Assembly (NCBI GenBank): GCA_029263355.1
Contig: JAJCXQ010000425.1
Span: forward strand, 1-58,602
Length of the DNA stretch: 58,602 bases
Source: Acidobacteriota bacterium
Lineage (GTDB): Bacteria; Acidobacteriota; Thermoanaerobaculia; Multivoradales; J023
Direction: 5' to 3'
Positions 15,877-24,109 of this stretch are shown in pieces. The position numbers and the translations under genes are program-made. The notes beneath the pieces are model-generated. The model was not told the origin of the DNA and made no database searches. It was given only the letters and a program-made list of their open reading frames with translations. Each line of letters opens with the position of its first letter. Position 1 is the first letter of the stretch.

Positions 15877-17610
15877 TTACAGCGTGAGATTGAAGCGTCT
15901 CGAGATGAGGTTGCCCGACGTTGGGTCGTGGAGCGAAATCAGCAGTTGGTGAGGACGCTTTCGCAGCTTGAGCATGACCTCGAGATTAGCGACATCAACG
16001 TCATCCGCTGAGTCGCCGCGTAGCTCGAGGGGAATGACCGGGATGTCGGCTTTGTTGCCGCGATCATCGGTGGCCGCGACCCGTAACTCGAGGAGGGCGC
16101 CGAAGCCGCCCTGGATCGGCAGCAGAGTGACCTCTTCGAGGGGCACCGACAGCTTCAGGGGCACAATCACCTTGCGGTAGCCACTTTTCTCGGGCTCGCC
16201 GGTGGAGATCTCGAGGCGGGCGGTCTCGCCGGGGATCGGCAGGTTGAAGGTCTGGGCGCTCTCGATCAACATCGACACTTCGGTTTGACGCGACAGATCC
16301 GAGAAGCTGTTGCGAGCGCGGACTTTGAGGCCTTTGCGCTCGACGTCGACCTTGACGCGATGGCGTCGATCGTTTTCTTGCCACGTTGGGGTGAACCCGA
16401 TCCAGTAGTAGGAGCGGGTGTCCTCAGCCACCCGTTGCAGAGCGTTGAAGCTGGCGCCGTCGATCAATGCCCGGCCACCGGTCTCCTCAGCCAGGTGAAG
16501 CAGCGTGCTTTCTTCGACGAATTCCTGGTTACGACCGAAGTTGGCGGCAAAGTTGGATTGGTTCAGGGTTGCGTATTGGGCGCCCCCGAAGTGACTCTCA
16601 ATACCTTTGACGTCCACCGGGTAAAGGGTGTAGCCGAGACGATTGGCGGTGTCGATTAGCGAGCGCAACACCGACCGATCGGTGCCGCCGTCGCTGTAGT
16701 TGACGGCCGAGGAGAAGCCACCGCCGGACGAGGTTGGCCAGCCACCGGAGAGCAGCATCATGACTTTGCGTCCCTGCGGTTTGGCGAAGGCGCGCAAGAC
16801 CGAGTTGGCGGCTTCCACCACTTTTGCGGTGTCGTTAAAGGTCTTGGAGCCGCGTCGCGCGATGGAATGGAGGTCAGGAAACCCCGAGCCGTAGCGGTTG
16901 TAGAACGGATCGCGGTCAAAGAAGAAGTCGCCGGAGCGGCGGCTGGAAAAGGCGTACCGTCCGAGATCATAGCCCCGCGCAGCTCGGCGGTGGAGGCCGT
17001 AGGTCGGTCGCGTCTTGGCAGCCTCGAGCACGCGAGCCAGGGCGGGTTGCGACGAACTCCAACTCGACAGCATCTCGAGCTGCCGGCCGTTGTAGGCGAC
17101 AATCGCCATATGGTCTAGAGGCCCCAGGTGGGGGAGCTGCTCCTTCAGGTTGCGCAGCACGCGGTTGCGATGGCTGCGCAGGCTGAACGCCTCGTCGATG
17201 AACACCAGGTAACGCGTACCGACGGTTTCGCCCGGGGCTAGAGCCGGGATCGTGGAAGCGTCAGCGAGGGTTGTTCCCGAGGTGGCTTGTCCGCCCTGGA
17301 CCTCGGTGAAGTACTCGATCGGAATCTCCTGACCGTCGACCCGGACGCGGAAGTCCTCGGCTTGTAAGCCATGGACACGGTCTTTGCCCTCGGTCACCAC
17401 CACTTCGAGGTTGATGACGCGGACGTCGATGATTTCGCCAAAGGCGGGGTCTTCGGACTCATTCGTTTGAGCGAAGGCCACCGGTGCGCAGAATAAGAGA
17501 AGAGCCAGGCAACAAAGGATGTTGCGACTGTGTTTCATGTTTCGGCTGTGTTTCATGTCGCGGCTGTGTTTCATGATGAGACTATGTTTCATCTCGGGGC
17601 TCTGCCTCAT
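15877..17610 (-). CDS. Exported VWFA-related protein of the acidobacterial type
   Basis: A 577-residue secreted protein. A signal peptide (NILCCLALLLFCAPVAFAQ) precedes the domain found widely in Acidobacteria as a VWFA-like protein: IDVRVINLEVVVTEGKDRVHGLQAEDFRVRVDG, then LVFIDEAF, where the usual DxSxS metal site is degenerate, and MMLLSGGWPTSS. Function is unknown; relatives are often many per genome. ATG 17610 has GGGAG upstream. Before the signal peptide is a run of four near-identical 18-bp repeats, each starting with an in-frame ATG (MKHSLI, MKHSRD, MKHSRN, MKHSRN), so four further starts are possible and the n-region is unusually long. It is divergent from the FG-GAP gene. Confidence 0.88.
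   Translation of the reverse strand: MRQSPEMKHSLIMKHSRDMKHSRNMKHSRNILCCLALLLFCAPVAFAQTNESEDPAFGEIIDVRVINLEVVVTEGKDRVHGLQAEDFRVRVDGQEIPIEYFTEVQGGQATSGTTLADASTIPALAPGETVGTRYLVFIDEAFSLRSHRNRVLRNLKEQLPHLGPLDHMAIVAYNGRQLEMLSSWSSSQPALARVLEAAKTRPTYGLHRRAARGYDLGRYAFSSRRSGDFFFDRDPFYNRYGSGFPDLHSIARRGSKTFNDTAKVVEAANSVLRAFAKPQGRKVMMLLSGGWPTSSGGGFSSAVNYSDGGTDRSVLRSLIDTANRLGYTLYPVDVKGIESHFGGAQYATLNQSNFAANFGRNQEFVEESTLLHLAEETGGRALIDGASFNALQRVAEDTRSYYWIGFTPTWQENDRRHRVKVDVERKGLKVRARNSFSDLSRQTEVSMLIESAQTFNLPIPGETARLEISTGEPEKSGYRKVIVPLKLSVPLEEVTLLPIQGGFGALLELRVAATDDRGNKADIPVIPLELRGDSADDVDVANLEVMLKLRKRPHQLLISLHDPTSGNLISRRFNLTL
17521..17592 (-). repeat. Four 18-bp tandem repeats, each with an ATG, at the start of the VWFA gene
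   Basis: On the minus strand, units beginning at 17592, 17574, 17556 and 17538 each read ATG AAA CAY AGY plus two codons. They extend the N-terminus before the hydrophobic signal core. Confidence 0.85.
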
Positions 17611-17865
17611 GGGGGACTCCCGGAAATAGGCTGGATGTGTGTGCTGATGCTATCGGTGGCGGTTTCCTGTCGTCGAAAGTAACAACAGCAATTGCTGTGC
17701 CAGCATATACCCTGCTAAATGCAGAGGAATGGGCTTCGCCTGGCCGTTGGAGGTGTTAAGGGCGTCCGCTCGAGAGGACGATCCTCCAACGTTCTTCGAT
17801 GTCGGACTTCTCGGGGATCTGTCGACTACACGACTAGACACCCCACTGAGAAAAGGAGTCCGACC
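17611..17865. promoter_or_regulatory. Divergent intergenic region
   Basis: 255 bp between the two divergent exported-protein genes. Both promoters must lie here, but no clear elements could be assigned by eye. Confidence 0.3.
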
Positions 17866-19551
17866 ATGCTCTACTCGACCCATACGCAGGCAATCGCCTA
17901 CTCGACCCATATGCAGGCCACCGTGCGGCGCTTCTTCGTTGTTGCTCTGTTGGCCTTCGCCGTCTCTCCTACGCTCGTTTTGGCCCAGTTCGGGGCCGGT
18001 AGCCCTGAGTTCCTCGATCAAGACACGTCCGCCGTTCCCGACGCCAATGAGCCCGACGATCTATTCGGCGCGGCTCTGGCAGCTGGTGACTTCGATGGTG
18101 ATGGGTATCCCGACCTCGTTGTCCAGACTCGGCAAGAAGACATCAATGGTGTTGCGCAGGTAGGCCAGGTCACCGTGATCCGAGGCTCTCAGGCAGGACT
18201 CGATCCCGTCCTGGGCGCCGAGGTCTGGAATGAAAGCCTGGGACTGCTGACCGGCGACCTCGAGGAAGACGCTTTCTTCGGATTCTCGATGGCCACCGGC
18301 GACTTCAACGACGACCTCATCGAAGATCTTGCGATTTCGGTCCCCAATGGCGATCCGGTGGTCAACGGCCTTGCGGTCGACAATGCGGGAATTGTCTACG
18401 TTTTGTGGGGCAGCGGGGTGGGACTAACTCACCAGGGCCATCTGACGATTCGCCGTGGCACGTTCGGCCTGCCGGGAGAGCCGGTCACCGGCAATCGCTT
18501 CGGTTCGACCCTGAACTCAGGCGACTTCGACGGTGATGGTGTCGACGATCTCGCGCTGGGATCGAGTTCCTGTGACTTCGAGCCGCCAGGCGCTCCGACG
18601 GTTCACCAAGCCGGCTGTGTTGGCGTGCTCTATGGCTCGGCTGCCGGTCTCGATGCGTCGCCTGGAGGTGGCGTGTCCGGAACGATCTTCGACCTGACGA
18701 GTTTCAGTTGGGTGCCCGCTGGGGACGATCGATTCGGTGAGACACTGGTGGCAGGCGACTTCGATGGCGACGGCACCGAAGATCTAGCAGTGGCGGCGCC
18801 CTATCGCAACGTTCAGGGCGTCGACCACGCGGGCGTGGTCTTCGTCCTATGGGGGAGCGAGGACGGCCTGACCGCGACCGACGCACAGAAGATCCACCGC
18901 GGGACGCCCGGTCTGTGGGGGCTCCCCAAGGAGGATGATTTGTTGGGGAGCTCGCTCGCTACTGGCGACTTCGACGGCGACGGAGCCGCCGAGCTCGTGA
19001 TCGGAGTCGAGCTCGCTGATCTCTTGCTGGGGGACGAAGGTCTCGCCTATATCGTGCCAGGAGTGGTCAATGGCAACCTCGACACAGGGGGCACCGTGTT
19101 CCTGACCCAGGCGATCGTGACCGGTAGCCCGACCGAGCACGGTACAAGTTTCGGCAGCGAGGTCGCGGTGGGCGACTTCGACGGCGACGGGCACCCGGAT
19201 CTTGCGGTGAGTGCGCCGCTAACCGACCCCGGCGGGATCACTAACGCTGGTCTGGCGTGGATCCTCCGCGGGGATTCCACCGGACTGGTGATCGAGCTCG
19301 GAGGCGGTCAAGAGATTTCCCATGCCGACACCTTGCCCGGCGATGGCTTCGGCGAGCGACTCCTCGCCGCCGACTTCGACACCAACGGAGCCACCGACCT
19401 CGTCGTCGGGATGCCTCTCTTCGGTGCTGATGACACGGGGGGTATCGATATCTTCTACGGCGAGCCGCCCGTCCTCGGTCCACCGGACATCTTCCATGAC
19501 GGTTTCGAAACGGGTGATCTGAGTGCCTGGTCTTCCGTCATGGGCGAATAG
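17866..19551 (+). CDS. Exported FG-GAP / integrin-alpha-like repeat protein
   Basis: A 561-residue secreted protein made of about seven FG-GAP beta-propeller blades, each with a calcium-binding loop such as GDFDGDGYPDL, GDFDGDGVDDL, GDFDGDGTEDL or GDFDGDGHPDL. A signal sequence (FFVVALLAFAVSPTLVLAQ) begins after a 27-bp in-frame tandem duplication (17872-17925, YSTHTQAIA/YSTHMQATV). ATG 17866 follows AAAAGGAG with good spacing. The C-terminus reads FHDGFETGDLSAWSSV, nearly the same end as the 1351-residue protein at 46848-50903, which suggests a shared C-terminal sorting or processing signal. The protein is probably surface-located; the ligand is unknown. Confidence 0.88.
   Translation: MLYSTHTQAIAYSTHMQATVRRFFVVALLAFAVSPTLVLAQFGAGSPEFLDQDTSAVPDANEPDDLFGAALAAGDFDGDGYPDLVVQTRQEDINGVAQVGQVTVIRGSQAGLDPVLGAEVWNESLGLLTGDLEEDAFFGFSMATGDFNDDLIEDLAISVPNGDPVVNGLAVDNAGIVYVLWGSGVGLTHQGHLTIRRGTFGLPGEPVTGNRFGSTLNSGDFDGDGVDDLALGSSSCDFEPPGAPTVHQAGCVGVLYGSAAGLDASPGGGVSGTIFDLTSFSWVPAGDDRFGETLVAGDFDGDGTEDLAVAAPYRNVQGVDHAGVVFVLWGSEDGLTATDAQKIHRGTPGLWGLPKEDDLLGSSLATGDFDGDGAAELVIGVELADLLLGDEGLAYIVPGVVNGNLDTGGTVFLTQAIVTGSPTEHGTSFGSEVAVGDFDGDGHPDLAVSAPLTDPGGITNAGLAWILRGDSTGLVIELGGGQEISHADTLPGDGFGERLLAADFDTNGATDLVVGMPLFGADDTGGIDIFYGEPPVLGPPDIFHDGFETGDLSAWSSVMGE
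17872..17925 (+). repeat. 27-bp in-frame tandem duplication
   Basis: Two units (17872-17898 and 17899-17925) share TACTCGACCCATA(C/T)GCAGG and code YSTHTQAIA and YSTHMQATV, just before the signal peptide core. Confidence 0.85.
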
Positions 19552-19616
19552 GCTAGCTGGGTCAGATTCAGCGTCAACGCCCATCGGCGCTTCATTTCCA
19601 AGCACAGGCTAACTCT

Positions 19617-19639
19617 GCGAGGGGTAGAAAACCCCTCGC
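19617..19639. terminator. Hairpin between convergent genes
   Basis: A perfect 9-bp stem GCGAGGGGT / ACCCCTCGC with a 5-nt AGAAA loop lies between the FG-GAP gene and the convergent minus-strand unknown gene. Neither side has a T tract, so at best it is a weak bidirectional terminator. Confidence 0.35.
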
Positions 19640-19688
19640 TCAGTGATCAAGCCCACCGTGGCTTCGCCTCCTGCTGACGGGACTCGAG

Positions 19689-19723
19689 GAAGCCACCTGC
19701 TGGGAGCACTGGCGTCTCGCCGG
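19689..19723 (+). repeat. Single copy of a dispersed repeat (GGCGTCTCGCCGG type)
   Basis: The stretch GAAGCCACCTGCTGGGAGCA continuing into TGGCGTCTCGCCGG matches the repeat array at 30825-31011 and, in reverse complement, 23793-23827. It is intergenic. Confidence 0.75.
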
Positions 19724-19790
19724 TTTGGTCGAGACACTGAAAGCGCTTCGATGAGTCGGCCTACTCGTGTTCCTTGGATGCAGCCCCGGC

Positions 19791-20771
19791 CTACAGCAGC
19801 TCTTTGATCATCTTAAGAATATCTTCCAGCTCCTCGACTGGCTTCTTGGCGGGTTCAAAGAGTGTGCCGTCGGCGTATCTCACCGGGCTGGATACAGAAC
19901 CATCCGGGCTTTTTCCATGATCTACATCGATGGATAACCGCCACCTCTCGGCGTGGGTTGTCCACGCCACCGTGTTGACGTACTCGGGTGCTGTGAGCCA
20001 GACGTTCCAAGTCAGCAAGTTGTCAGCCTGGAGCATGTTGCCAGCGCCGATATTGAAGATATCCAAAACTTGCTCGTTGAAGGCATCAACGGCGGGATGA
20101 TTGATCTTCTTGATTGGGCCGATCTGCACTCCCAAATTTGCAACGGACCATGCTTCCGAGTGCTTGGCAAAGTCAGGAGCTTCAAATAGCGTGCTTTGGC
20201 CGGTCCGAAGCGGGAATGCCGGGTGATCAGGGTCTCCGAACTTATGGGTGGTGACTTTGATTGCGTTTGCCTTGTCCGAGGGAAAGGGGAGCGACTCGTT
20301 CTTGAATAGGTCCCACGCTTTCCGCACGAACCAGTTTTGGTGGGCGCTTGGGCTAAACCAAATGGTACCTTCGACCGACAGATCAGCAGCTAGCGTCCGG
20401 TTTGTCTCGTCGATCCAACCCCTCTGTCCAGTGACGGTCACTTCAACATTCAGGCAACCTACATTATCGACGCAAGCACCTTGTTGGGGGCATATAATGG
20501 ACCAGATCCTCCCAGTGTCGTCGTAACCACCACTGGAAATGTCGTGGGCAAACCTAGAAAAACATCTAGACGCGGAGTTTCCTTGAATGGTCTCCCAACT
20601 AAACTCGGGCCAGTAGACTTGCTGCTGGCGTTGGATTTTCGGAATGTTTGCCATGTTGTCCAGCAGTGGCAGTGAGGAAAGGTCTGGATCTGGATAGGCA
20701 AACGCGGGATTTGACTCTGCGAATCCGCCAACCCATCCTGGTACGGCGTTGGGATCTTTATTGTAGGACAT
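19791..20771 (-). CDS. Hypothetical protein of unknown family
   Basis: A 326-residue protein I do not recognise. It has no signal peptide or membrane segment and is rich in aromatic residues (WPEFSWETIQG, HQNWFVRKAWDLFK, LLTWNVWLTAPEYVNTVAW), with a charged helical C-terminus (KKPVEELEDILKMIKELL). Four cysteines lie close together (Cys near RCFSRF, then ICPQQGACVDNVGCLNV). ATG 20771 has AAAGGA upstream at good spacing. The gene is clearly lower in GC than the leu/ilv or carotenoid genes. It follows the EEP-family gene on the same strand after 105 nt, so the trio down to the nucleoside hydrolase may be one transferred unit. Confidence 0.7.
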   Translation of the reverse strand: MSYNKDPNAVPGWVGGFAESNPAFAYPDPDLSSLPLLDNMANIPKIQRQQQVYWPEFSWETIQGNSASRCFSRFAHDISSGGYDDTGRIWSIICPQQGACVDNVGCLNVEVTVTGQRGWIDETNRTLAADLSVEGTIWFSPSAHQNWFVRKAWDLFKNESLPFPSDKANAIKVTTHKFGDPDHPAFPLRTGQSTLFEAPDFAKHSEAWSVANLGVQIGPIKKINHPAVDAFNEQVLDIFNIGAGNMLQADNLLTWNVWLTAPEYVNTVAWTTHAERWRLSIDVDHGKSPDGSVSSPVRYADGTLFEPAKKPVEELEDILKMIKELL

Positions 20772-20876
20772 GAAGTGTTCCTTTATTCCTTTAGTTGGTT
20801 ATGGAATTGCGATCTATTCGGCTCATTACGAGAGGGATAGATTTGCGCGTTGAGTTTTACGTTCGGGAATAGGGAA

Positions 20877-22166
20877 CTAGGAACCGTTCGAGGCCAACTC
20901 TCTCAGATAGTCATCTGCATAGTCGATCTTGAACGACGTCCAGAGCAGCAGATGGTCTGAGATCTGATTCTTACGATAATACTGTTTGAAGTAATCGTTG
21001 ATGTCTTGGGCCAGGTAGTTCTCTAGAAAGGTTTTGTCTTTCATCAGCTCCGCCAGTTCCTTCGAGTCCGCTTCCAGCTTGTCTGCTGCGTCGGTCAGCT
21101 TCTTCGCTTTCGCCGGATTCGACTCCAACTTCGCTTTTTCTCGTTTCTTCCGCGCCTGCTCCAACTGGGTTTTCGGCTTGGCCTTCAGGGTCTTTTCCCG
21201 CTCCTTCAGCTTTTCCACATGAGTCTTGCTGAGAGTCCGGTAGAAGTCGCTGTCGCCGTCGCGATAAACGAAGTCGCGGTAGTCGAAGACACCCCCAGCT
21301 CCCTGCTTGAAACGCGTGTCCTTGATGCGCACCGCGATCTGGTCGAATGGCTCCCGGCTTTTCCCGGTGTTGGTGGGCAATCTGTCGATGTCGTCCGGAA
21401 TCTCGAATCCATTGTCGGTCAGCGCCGTCTTGGACATGCTGCCTTCGTGGATGTTGAAATCACCCAGCAGGATGAAGTTGGAAGCACTCGGTGTCGTGTC
21501 CCATCCTCTGTCCTTGGCGAATCTTATCTCTCGCTTGCGTTCATCGTCGCTCCGCTTCTTGAGCTGCTTCGCGAGCTGGTCGATTTCCTCGATGCGGAGC
21601 GCCTTGTCTTGACCGTCTTTGGCGCCGTAGTGGATATGCACCGAGCAGAGCTTGAACTTGAACCAACCCGCCTGGAAGCCCAGGTAATATGGCGTGCGGG
21701 CCAACTGGCGAGGATGTTGGACACCCGTTGCGCTCTTGATCGGCGGCAGTACGATCTCGCCTGCGACACGACTGAATCTCACCCGACCCCTGCGATAGAG
21801 GACCGCCATGCGTTCGTCATTGCCGGCATCCCCTTCGGTGGTGTCTGAGACAAGGTAATCCCAATCATCCCCGAGGAAGTCATTGAGCAGAGTCTTGAGC
21901 TGCTTGAGGTCACGTTTGACCTCTTGGATCGACACCAGATCGAAATGGTTGATGATCTCGGCGATATATTGCAGCGACTCGGTGCTGCGCTTGTATCCCC
22001 CTCCTGCTCCGAAGTGCATCAGGTTCCAGGTGGCGACCTTCAATTCGCCGACGTTGTCCTTGTTGGTAACCTGCTGGCGAAGCCCGGCCCGGAGGTCGAG
22101 CAGTCGGTCAGCGACATGAGCCGAGTGGCTCGACTTCAGGCGGCGAAGTCTCCAGTAGAGAGCCAT
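20877..22166 (-). CDS. Endonuclease/exonuclease/phosphatase-family protein with a coiled-coil insert
   Basis: A 429-residue EEP-fold phosphodiesterase or nuclease. The metal and catalytic residues are all visible: ATWNLM (Asn48), SIQEV (Glu82), FILLGDFNIH (Asp, Asn) and the terminal SDHLLL (Asp, His). There is no signal peptide, so it should act in the cytoplasm or be exported by another route. Between the GDFN and SDH motifs is a Lys/Glu/Ala-rich stretch of about 70 residues (roughly 309-382) that looks like a coiled coil and is not part of the usual fold. AAAGGA precedes ATG 22166. Substrate (DNA, phospholipid, phosphate ester) cannot be decided. GC content is lower than in the flanking metabolic genes. 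Confidence 0.82.
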   Translation of the reverse strand: MALYWRLRRLKSSHSAHVADRLLDLRAGLRQQVTNKDNVGELKVATWNLMHFGAGGGYKRSTESLQYIAEIINHFDLVSIQEVKRDLKQLKTLLNDFLGDDWDYLVSDTTEGDAGNDERMAVLYRRGRVRFSRVAGEIVLPPIKSATGVQHPRQLARTPYYLGFQAGWFKFKLCSVHIHYGAKDGQDKALRIEEIDQLAKQLKKRSDDERKREIRFAKDRGWDTTPSASNFILLGDFNIHEGSMSKTALTDNGFEIPDDIDRLPTNTGKSREPFDQIAVRIKDTRFKQGAGGVFDYRDFVYRDGDSDFYRTLSKTHVEKLKEREKTLKAKPKTQLEQARKKREKAKLESNPAKAKKLTDAADKLEADSKELAELMKDKTFLENYLAQDINDYFKQYYRKNQISDHLLLWTSFKIDYADDYLRELASNGS

Positions 22167-22322
22167 GGTTCTGGTCCTTTCTTGGCTATTTTTTCGCTGT
22201 GAGGATATCGCAGTCGAGCCGATCGATAAACAGCGGTCGCCCCACCGAGGTTGCTAGCACCTCCGTCGCCCAAGGCGGCCCATGCCAGCGGCGATCGGCC
22301 GCCGGCGACCTGTGCGTGTCCC

Positions 22323-23285
22323 TTAATTTCGCTTGAACTGCTGCAGGACGTAGTCGTAGAAATCCGCCTTTCCTTGGTCGCTGAAGTTCAGTACAACGTT
22401 GACCGGCCGCCCTCCGTCGCGCTGTACGATCGCGCCTTGGCTCGGACCGGTGGTGATGACTTCGAGCTCCATTTGTGAGGGGGTCGAGAAGAACTCGGGG
22501 TGGGGGATGTAGCAGGTGGTCACCACGTCCCACATGTCGTAGAAAGACTCCGTGGCGACGATGTTGTAGCTCTGATAGGCGAGGTCGGAATACCGGTAGT
22601 TTTTGCCCTGAATGAGCAGCTGGCTCATGAAGTCTGTCGTGATGGCTGCCTGGTTGGTGATGTCGAGAGGGAAGAGGGTGATCTCGAAGTCGTCCGGGGT
22701 GGTGTTGCGAAAGATCCACTCGGCGGCGAAGGGGTCCCAGAAAACGTTCCATTCGGCGTACGGATTCGCGACTTCGGCGGGAAGCGTGGTGGGGTCGAGA
22801 TTACCTGCGACGTTGATCGCTCCACCCATCCAGATCAACCGTTTGATCTTCTTCAGGTAAGAGTCGCCGCGCCGGCCGCGGAGGACGTTGGCCAGGGTCG
22901 TCATCGGGCAGTTGACCAACATCGTGACGGGCTCCGGAGCTTCGCGGAGAGCCTTCCGCAACCATTTGTCGCCATCGGGGAACGGCGGCCAGCGAGGATG
23001 CGGGGCGAGGGCCTGCAACATCGCGAGGTCGCCCATGGTGATGCAATCGCTGCGGTACTGCCAGGGAAAAGGATTCCAGCCGCGGGCTGCGCTCAGCGAG
23101 AGCGGGATGTCGGTGCGATCGATGTAGCTCTGAAGCTTCCAGCCGGTTTGCATGGCCGGAACGTCGATGCAGTCGGCGTTCGTGATGACGATGCCTTTGA
23201 AGTCGACGTTCTGCATCGTGGTGAGCAGCAACACGGCCATGTACTCGTCGATGGCGGCATCGTGGTTGAAGATGACGGTTTCCAT
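22323..23285 (-). CDS. Divergent inosine-uridine-type nucleoside hydrolase
   Basis: A 320-residue protein of the nucleoside hydrolase family, which cleaves the N-glycosidic bond of nucleosides. The calcium site usually reads DxDxxxDD; here it is NHDAAIDE (Asn7, Asp9, Asp13, Glu14), so the first Asp is Asn and the last is Glu. The internal NCPMTTLANVL (family GPLTNIA) and EWNVFWDPFAAE (family EFN..DPEAA) blocks are recognisable, and the C-terminal HD pair appears as WD. It may have a changed substrate or reduced activity. ATG 23285, preceded by AGGAGG at 5 nt, is far better than a start 42 nt upstream. It heads the minus-strand trio. Confidence 0.8.
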   Translation of the reverse strand: METVIFNHDAAIDEYMAVLLLTTMQNVDFKGIVITNADCIDVPAMQTGWKLQSYIDRTDIPLSLSAARGWNPFPWQYRSDCITMGDLAMLQALAPHPRWPPFPDGDKWLRKALREAPEPVTMLVNCPMTTLANVLRGRRGDSYLKKIKRLIWMGGAINVAGNLDPTTLPAEVANPYAEWNVFWDPFAAEWIFRNTTPDDFEITLFPLDITNQAAITTDFMSQLLIQGKNYRYSDLAYQSYNIVATESFYDMWDVVTTCYIPHPEFFSTPSQMELEVITTGPSQGAIVQRDGGRPVNVVLNFSDQGKADFYDYVLQQFKRN

Positions 23286-24109
23286 GGGGCCTCCTGTTTC
23301 GATGGTGTCGAAGCGGCGGAATGTCATGAACGATACGCCCTCAGCATCTCTCGAGACAAATTTCTGCTTGGAAGAGAGAGCTGACGGATGGAAGATCCGG
23401 GATCCAAGCGCTCGATGCCGGGCGATGCTGACTCAGTCCCCGTGCAAAATCGGGCGAAATTGCCGGCCGACAAACTCGTTGACAGCTGATGTCAAGCTAT
23501 TGGACGGCTGACAAACTGCGCTGACAGCGTCAGTTTTTGGGGGCTAGCCGTCGGGACCGTGTCGACATCGGATGTCGGGCTGGGCGATGGGCCGGCATGT
23601 GGGAGAGACTGTGTTGATCGAGCTGGCGAGGGAAGGGTCGGGCGGAAAGCAAGGTGGGGTAGGGTGATCCGTGGGTGGGAGCAAGGGCCCGGGCGGCCCC
23701 CGGTGAACCGGGAGCCGCCGAGGCGGCGAGGCGGGTTAGGAGTCGGTCGTTTGCTGGAGTTGCTCTTTTGTTGTGTCGTTGCTTCGACCGTGCCGGCGAG
23801 ACGCCAGCGCTCCCGGTATGAGGCTTCTTCTAGGGCAGCGGCCCCCAACTCTTGGTCCCGCTACCTAGCTCTACCCAGCGGCATCGTCGGGCTCGGGACA
23901 ATTCTGGGTGGGGCTCTCTGCCGCACCCCGAGGGCGAGCTTGGCCTTCCACAGCAAAAGCTGAGCACGGCAAGCGCCGAGCGGGTTGAATTCTGTCTTTC
24001 TGATTCGAGCTAATCCGAATCTGGGACGGTGGCGAAAGGTGTTAAGGCCAGACGTTGATGCTGGCAGAAGACTTTTTCTTTCTACCAACATCGGAGGGCC
24101 CTAGACGCG
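23286..24109. other. Long intergenic region without a convincing gene
   Basis: About 820 bp between the divergent nucleoside hydrolase and the carotenoid cluster. Open frames exist (for example 23559-23963) but show no family resemblance or ribosome site. The stretch contains one reverse-oriented copy of the dispersed repeat (23793-23827) and must contain the promoter for the carotenoid genes. Confidence 0.5.
23793..23827 (-). repeat. Dispersed repeat, reverse copy
   Basis: Read on the minus strand it gives GAAGCCTCATACCGGGAGCG followed by CTGGCGTCTCGCCGG, the same element as at 19689 and 30825-31011. Confidence 0.75.

Noticed and set aside
23559..23963. A 134-codon plus-strand frame in the gap before the carotenoid cluster
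   Set aside because: It is low-complexity Gly/Arg-rich, runs through the dispersed repeat and has no ribosome site.
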